This document shows positions 22,668 to 26,452 of a stretch of DNA of 26,452 nucleotides, in pieces. The notes below the pieces were generated by a model. That model ran no database searches and was not told where the DNA came from. It saw only the letters and a list, made by a program, of their open reading frames with translations. How positions within the stretch are numbered: position 1 is the stretch's first letter; the number at the start of each line of letters is the position of its first letter. The position numbers and the translations under genes were made by a program. Origin of the DNA: Desulfobacteraceae bacterium (GTDB taxonomy: Bacteria; Desulfobacterota; Desulfobacteria; Desulfobacterales; Desulfosalsimonadaceae); assembly GCA_003551985.1 (NCBI GenBank), contig PUOB01000404.1, positions 1-26,452 on the forward strand, given 5' to 3'.

Positions 22668-22742
22668 TGGTTGATTCCTTTTTAAATTTTTTGTGTCTTG
22701 GTCCGGTTTTTCGAAATTTTGCAAAAACAATCGAAAGAAATT

Positions 22743-22904
22743 AATATTGACAGCCTCGTAATAAGTCTCGAACCCAGGCTTGTGCAACTTTTCAGAACCG
22801 TAGGGGCGAATAATCATTCGCCCCTACAAACAACCCGTGGTGAATCGGGAGACAAAGCCCGACTTTTTACGACACTATCAATATTGACGGCTTCGTAATA
22901 AGTC
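22743..22904. repeat. Interspersed repeat, copy B
   Basis: A 28-bp imperfect palindrome (22800-22827; arms GTAGGGGCGAAT/ATTCGCCCCTAC, centre AATC) plus a tail to 22880 closely match the block at 11608-11714, in the same orientation. The copy is bracketed by direct repeats of about 25 bp, AATATTGAC(A/G)GC(C/T)TCGTAATAAGTC, at 22743-22767 and 22880-22904, related to the 20-bp ends of the element at 11398-11584. Noncoding. It lies upstream of usp, on the 5' side of the lipB-lipA pair. Confidence 0.75.
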
Positions 22905-23113
22905 GAGGTCAGAAGGCCTGGTAAAACGTCCAACATTATACAAAAATCAATGACAACCCGCAAGATCAAACGTATTCATTCGGAAGAATAACCATAAACG
23001 GCACGGAATTCACTTCCGATGGGGTCACCCATGCAAATGGGCGCGTCCAGGACAACGGGTGACGCCAGAAAAAAGATATATCTGCTGCCGAAAATAACCC
23101 GGGAAGAAAACAT
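22905..23113. other. Intergenic stretch upstream of lipB, no gene called
   Basis: With repeat B this is a 446-bp gap between usp and lipB. Only short open frames occur, none with a ribosome site or a recognisable product, and no convincing promoter is seen. It ends in GGGAAG (23101-23106), the likely ribosome site of lipB. Confidence 0.5.
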
Positions 23114-23821
23114 TTGAACTGGTATTTTGCCGATATTGGCACCGTGCCCTGCAAAACCGCCTGGGCGCTTCAGAACAAGATTCTGGATGCCAAAAAAGAA
23201 GACGCCGCTTTCCCGGATATTGTTTTGTTTCTTGAACACACCCCCGTGTTTACCCTGGGACGAAGCGCAAGGACTCAAAATCTCAAGGTTTCCGAATCAT
23301 TTGCAGAAAAGGCGGGCATAGAGATTGCCCGGACCGACCGGGGCGGAGATATTACCTATCACGGCCCGGGGCAGATTATCGGCTACCCGGTCGTCAATCT
23401 TGGGCAAAACCGTCTCAAAGTCCTGGAATACGTTGAAAAACTTGAAGAGACAATGATCCAAACCGCCCGGGCATGGAAGATTGAAGCCGAACGAAGCCGC
23501 CTGAACCGCGGGGCGTGGGTGCACGGCAGGAAACTGGGAAGCATCGGCATCTCGGTGAAAAAAGAAATCGCCCTGCACGGTTTTGCCTTAAACGTCGACC
23601 TTTCGCTGGCACCGTATGAATGGATCAACCCGTGCGGACTGGAAAATATCACCATGACCACCATGGCCCGGGAGACAGCCCTTGATGTTCCAATCACCCG
23701 GGTGAAAGAGGAATTAATCCGGCAGATGACAGGCATTTTCAATGTCACAAAACGGGTTCTTGATGAAAATGAAATCCATCGGTTTTGGGAAGATTTATAT
23801 AAGAACGGATACCGCAAATGA
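23114..23821 (+). CDS. lipB: Octanoyl-[acyl carrier protein]:protein octanoyltransferase
   Basis: Transfers octanoate from ACP to the lipoyl domains of 2-oxoacid dehydrogenases or glycine-cleavage H protein, the first step of endogenous lipoate synthesis. The 235-residue protein has the signature RGGDITYHGPGQIIGYPVVNL (76-96), Lys140 in GRKLGSIGI and Cys174 in WINPCGLENI, the two catalytic residues of the family. The start appears to be TTG at 23114, with GGGAAG 7 nt upstream, since the family N-terminus (WYFADIGTVPCKTAWALQNKIL) begins there and no ATG or GTG is available close by. Its stop overlaps the lipA ATG as ATGA, so the two are translationally coupled. Confidence 0.95.
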   Translation: MNWYFADIGTVPCKTAWALQNKILDAKKEDAAFPDIVLFLEHTPVFTLGRSARTQNLKVSESFAEKAGIEIARTDRGGDITYHGPGQIIGYPVVNLGQNRLKVLEYVEKLEETMIQTARAWKIEAERSRLNRGAWVHGRKLGSIGISVKKEIALHGFALNVDLSLAPYEWINPCGLENITMTTMARETALDVPITRVKEELIRQMTGIFNVTKRVLDENEIHRFWEDLYKNGYRK

Positions 23822-24693
23822 AAACGAACCCATTGCCGCCAAAACCACCGTGGCTCAAACGACGTCTTCCGTCCGGGCCTGTATACGAACAGGTGCGCCG
23901 GCTTTTAACCGACCGCCGGCTTCATACCGTCTGCCAGGAAGCCCGGTGCCCGAATATATGGGAATGTTTTTCAGAAACAACCGCCACATTTTTGATCCTG
24001 GGCAATCGATGCACCAGAAACTGCGGTTTTTGCGCGGTGGGCCACGGCGACCCGCCGCCGCCGGACCCCGCTGAACCCCTCCGGGTGGCGGATGCGGCCC
24101 GCCAGATGAAGCTTCAATATGCGGTTGTCACCTCGGTGACCCGCGACGATCTTGAAGACGGGGGTGCCGGCCTGTTTGCCGACACCATAAGAACGCTGCG
24201 GCAGGAACTGCCCCGTATCCGTGTCGAGGTACTGACCCCGGATTTCAAAGGGGATTTCAATGCCTTAAACACGGTCATCTCCGCAAAACCCGATGTTTTC
24301 AACCACAATATCGAAACAGTTCCCCGGCTTTATCCGTCGGCCAGGCCGCAGGCGGACTACCGAACCTCGCTGGATGTATTGAAAACCGCCCGGCGCCTCG
24401 ATCCGGGCATGATCACCAAGTCCGGGATCATGGTCGGCCTGGGGGAGGAAAAACAGGAACTGGCGGAGGCGTTTCATGACCTTCTGGCCGCGGGATGCAA
24501 CATATTAACCATCGGGCAGTATCTCCAGCCGGCAGCGGACAATCTCGCCGTCAACCGTTTCGTCCCGCCGGAGGAATTCCGGAAAATGAAAAACAAAGCC
24601 CTCCACATGGGCTTTGACGCGGTTGAAGCAGGGCCGTTCGTCAGAAGTTCCTTCAACGCAAACGCCCTGTTTCAGAAAGCCATTGGTTTCTGA
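23818..24693 (+). CDS. lipA: Lipoyl synthase
   Basis: A 291-residue radical-SAM enzyme that inserts two sulfur atoms into protein-bound octanoyl groups. The auxiliary [4Fe-4S] cluster ligands are Cys39, Cys44 and Cys50 (CQEARCPNIWEC, C-x4-C-x5-C) and the Ser in the C-terminal RSSF motif near 276-279, normally RSSY. The radical-SAM cluster ligands are Cys65, Cys69 and Cys72 (CTRNCGFC). FNHNIETVPRLYPSARP and GLGEEKQEL are also typical. It is coupled to lipB by a 4-bp overlap, as in many bacteria that make lipoate endogenously. Its stop lies 4 bp from that of the convergent RND transporter. Confidence 0.97.
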   Translation: MKTNPLPPKPPWLKRRLPSGPVYEQVRRLLTDRRLHTVCQEARCPNIWECFSETTATFLILGNRCTRNCGFCAVGHGDPPPPDPAEPLRVADAARQMKLQYAVVTSVTRDDLEDGGAGLFADTIRTLRQELPRIRVEVLTPDFKGDFNALNTVISAKPDVFNHNIETVPRLYPSARPQADYRTSLDVLKTARRLDPGMITKSGIMVGLGEEKQELAEAFHDLLAAGCNILTIGQYLQPAADNLAVNRFVPPEEFRKMKNKALHMGFDAVEAGPFVRSSFNANALFQKAIGF

Positions 24694-24697
24694 TGAT

Positions 24698-26452
24698 CTA
24701 TCCCGTCATGATCCGCATCGATTTTTTTTTGATCCGCTCGATCCAGACATACATGGCGGGTACGTAGGCCAGCGTCAAAAACGTGGATATGAAAAGCCCG
24801 GTAATGGCGACCACCGCCAGGGGGGAGAGCCGCTCGAGGCCGACGGCCAGTTCCAGCGCGATGGGGAGCATGCCGGCGATGGTTGAAAGCGCCGTCATCA
24901 GGATGGGCCGGGTCCGCATGCGGATGGCCGCTTCCACGGCTTCGAGGAGCCCGCTGCCGCTGCGACGGGCCGATTCAATGAAATCAACCAGCAATATCGT
25001 GTTATTGACAACAATCCCGGACATGAGGATCATTCCCATGTTCGCAGGCATTGAAAACGGCTGGCCCGCCAGGAGCATGCCCCACGGAATCCCTATAAAG
25101 GCCAGGGGAATGGCCGTCATAATCATCACCGGACCGGACCAGGACCGGAAGGCGATGACCAGGGCGAAATACAACAGCAGGAGCGAAAGCCCGAGCGCCC
25201 CGCCCAATCGAGAAAATGTCTCATTCATATGGATGACTTCACCCTGCCGCGTGATGGCATATCCGCCCGGCAGGTCCATATCTCCGAGTGCGTCTTCAAC
25301 CTGGGCGTCAAGATAGGAAATCGGGGCTTTTTCCCGGTAGCCGATCACATTGATAACGGGCTGCAGGTTTTCGCGCGTCACGCGGGTCCGGACATGCGCC
25401 CGGCGGATATCCGCGATATCGCCCAGGTATACGGTTCCGCCGGATGTCGGCAACGCAAGCGAAGCAAGTGCAGGCGGATCCTCAATGGCATCCGGGCCCA
25501 GCCGGACCCGCACCGGATAACCGTCCTGGCCGCGCACCCTGAAATTTGCGGCCACCCTGCCGGTTGTTGCGGCATACAAGGTATCTGCCGCCTGCTGCTG
25601 TGTAATGCCGTGGCGCCGGGCGGCCTTCTCGTCGATATCGACGATGATTTCCTGCTTCGAGAAATCCCATGTCCTGGAAATGGTTTTCAGCCCTTTTATT
25701 CCGTAGAGTCCTTCTTTCACTTCGTCCGCAAGGCGGTCCAGCACCCGCGGGTCCGGACCGGATATCATGACATCCACGGGTGCGGCAATGGCGGCCAGGG
25801 GCGTGGCGCCGTACTCGTAGATATGAACCGTTTTGAATTCAGGAATCGCCTGGAAGGCCGCCTTAAGCTGTTTCTGAATTTCCCATATGGACGCATCCCG
25901 TTCAAACCGGTTGACGAAATGGATGGTCATGGTGCCTTCCTGGGGCGTGTTTTCCGATCCGAAACTGATGACGGCGGGCTCCGAACCCAGCGTCGTCGAA
26001 CTCTTTTTGAAACCGGGCATTTCGCGTACGGCCGCGTGCACCGGCCAAAGGGCCGCCTCGGTCCCGGCGACGGACGTGTTGGGCCAGGTTTCAAAGGAAG
26101 CCATCACAATGCCCGTATCCATGGGCGGCATGAGATCCCGGCCGGCCGTGGGAATCTGCCGGAGGCTCACGACAAGGAGCACCAGCAGCAGGGGGAGGAC
26201 GACAAAAAACGCCCTTGTGGTCCCCACCCGGAACAACTTGATCATGACACCGGCAAGGGGCGCGATGAGAAGGGTTTGTCCTTTTTCCACGAAACGTTCA
26301 AACCGGTTGGCGGCTGCGGCCGGTTTGAGCAGATACCGGGCCAGAAGCGGAATGATGGTGACCGACGAAACAAAGGAGGCGATCAGCGCCATGACCAGCA
26401 CCGTGGCCAGGGGGCCCAGAATTTTGCCGGCGTATCCGCCCACGAATATGAT
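24698..26452 (-). CDS. RND efflux transporter, C-terminal part (5' end outside window)
   Basis: 584 residues of the inner-membrane pump of an RND tripartite efflux system; the frame stays open to the window edge, with codons IIFV before the first internal GTG, so roughly the N-terminal half of an approximately 1,050-residue protein is missing. The fragment starts in the first membrane bundle (VLVMALIASFVSSVTIIPLLA), continues through a periplasmic porter loop (PTAGRDLMPPMDTGIVMASFETWPNTS...), and ends in the last membrane bundle with MILMSGIVVNNTILLVDFIESA and RTRPILMTALSTIAGMLPIAL. Proton-driven export of lipophilic drugs or metal ions is the family role; the substrate is unknown because the first half is absent. 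It converges on lipA. Confidence 0.93.
   Translation of the reverse strand: MIFVGGYAGKILGPLATVLVMALIASFVSSVTIIPLLARYLLKPAAAANRFERFVEKGQTLLIAPLAGVMIKLFRVGTTRAFFVVLPLLLVLLVVSLRQIPTAGRDLMPPMDTGIVMASFETWPNTSVAGTEAALWPVHAAVREMPGFKKSSTTLGSEPAVISFGSENTPQEGTMTIHFVNRFERDASIWEIQKQLKAAFQAIPEFKTVHIYEYGATPLAAIAAPVDVMISGPDPRVLDRLADEVKEGLYGIKGLKTISRTWDFSKQEIIVDIDEKAARRHGITQQQAADTLYAATTGRVAANFRVRGQDGYPVRVRLGPDAIEDPPALASLALPTSGGTVYLGDIADIRRAHVRTRVTRENLQPVINVIGYREKAPISYLDAQVEDALGDMDLPGGYAITRQGEVIHMNETFSRLGGALGLSLLLLYFALVIAFRSWSGPVMIMTAIPLAFIGIPWGMLLAGQPFSMPANMGMILMSGIVVNNTILLVDFIESARRSGSGLLEAVEAAIRMRTRPILMTALSTIAGMLPIALELAVGLERLSPLAVVAITGLFISTFLTLAYVPAMYVWIERIKKKSMRIMTG

Noticed and set aside
22949..23075. Short reading frames upstream of lipB
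   Set aside because: They are under 30 codons, lack ribosome sites and match nothing recognisable.

Overview
This 26.5 kb window looks like the chromosome of an anaerobic Desulfobacterota bacterium (a Desulfobacterales-like sulfate reducer). The inference rests on gene content (D. vulgaris-type hybrid cluster protein, PhaR/phasin-like storage-granule proteins beside WS/DGAT acyltransferases, a short MetE-like protein) and on an interspersed repeat with GACGGCTTCGTAAAAAGTC-type ends that I associate with that group. No rRNA, tRNA, CRISPR array, transposase or phage gene is visible.

Layout. (1) 2-331: 3' end of an unrecognised + strand gene whose stop overlaps that of the next operon. (2) 328-6957, minus strand: a tight six-gene housekeeping operon, lnt > prfB (with the classic programmed +1 frameshift) > a fused thiE-thiL > PPC/DUF296 protein > manC-like guanylyltransferase with a degenerate isomerase domain > Hpt phosphotransfer protein. 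(3) 6984-11364, minus strand: a three-gene lipid-reduction operon ending at a clear hairpin terminator. It encodes an iron alcohol dehydrogenase fused to an SCP2 lipid-carrier domain, a small ferredoxin, and a 699-residue protein whose C-terminal half aligns with the whole of cyanobacterial acyl-ACP reductase, including the catalytic Cys. (4) 11398-11714: repeat elements. (5) 11855-19219: storage-granule region with two PhaR-N/phasin-like fusions, a repeat-bearing phasin, two WS/DGAT wax-ester/triacylglycerol synthases and a GAF-like/alpha-beta hydrolase. (6) 19280-22201: a MetE-core-like gene with a leader that could hide its ribosome binding site, then hcp behind an FNR/HcpR-type box at -41.5. 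(7) 22224-24693: universal stress protein, a second repeat copy, and lipB-lipA. (8) 24698-26452: C-terminal part of an RND efflux transporter running off the window.

How it fits together. The most interesting content is 7.1-19.2 kb, which reads as a neutral-lipid storage island. The acyl reductase-like protein would make fatty aldehyde, the SCP2-tethered alcohol dehydrogenase would reduce it to fatty alcohol, and the two WS/DGATs would esterify it to wax ester or make triacylglycerol. The phasin-like proteins would coat and regulate the granule, and the hydrolase may mobilise or remodel the ester. The fused unknown N-terminal domain on the reductase, the SCP2 fusion and a Cys/His tail on one acyltransferase are unusual architectures. 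The pathway assignment is inference from domain recognition and clustering; no substrate can be read from sequence alone.
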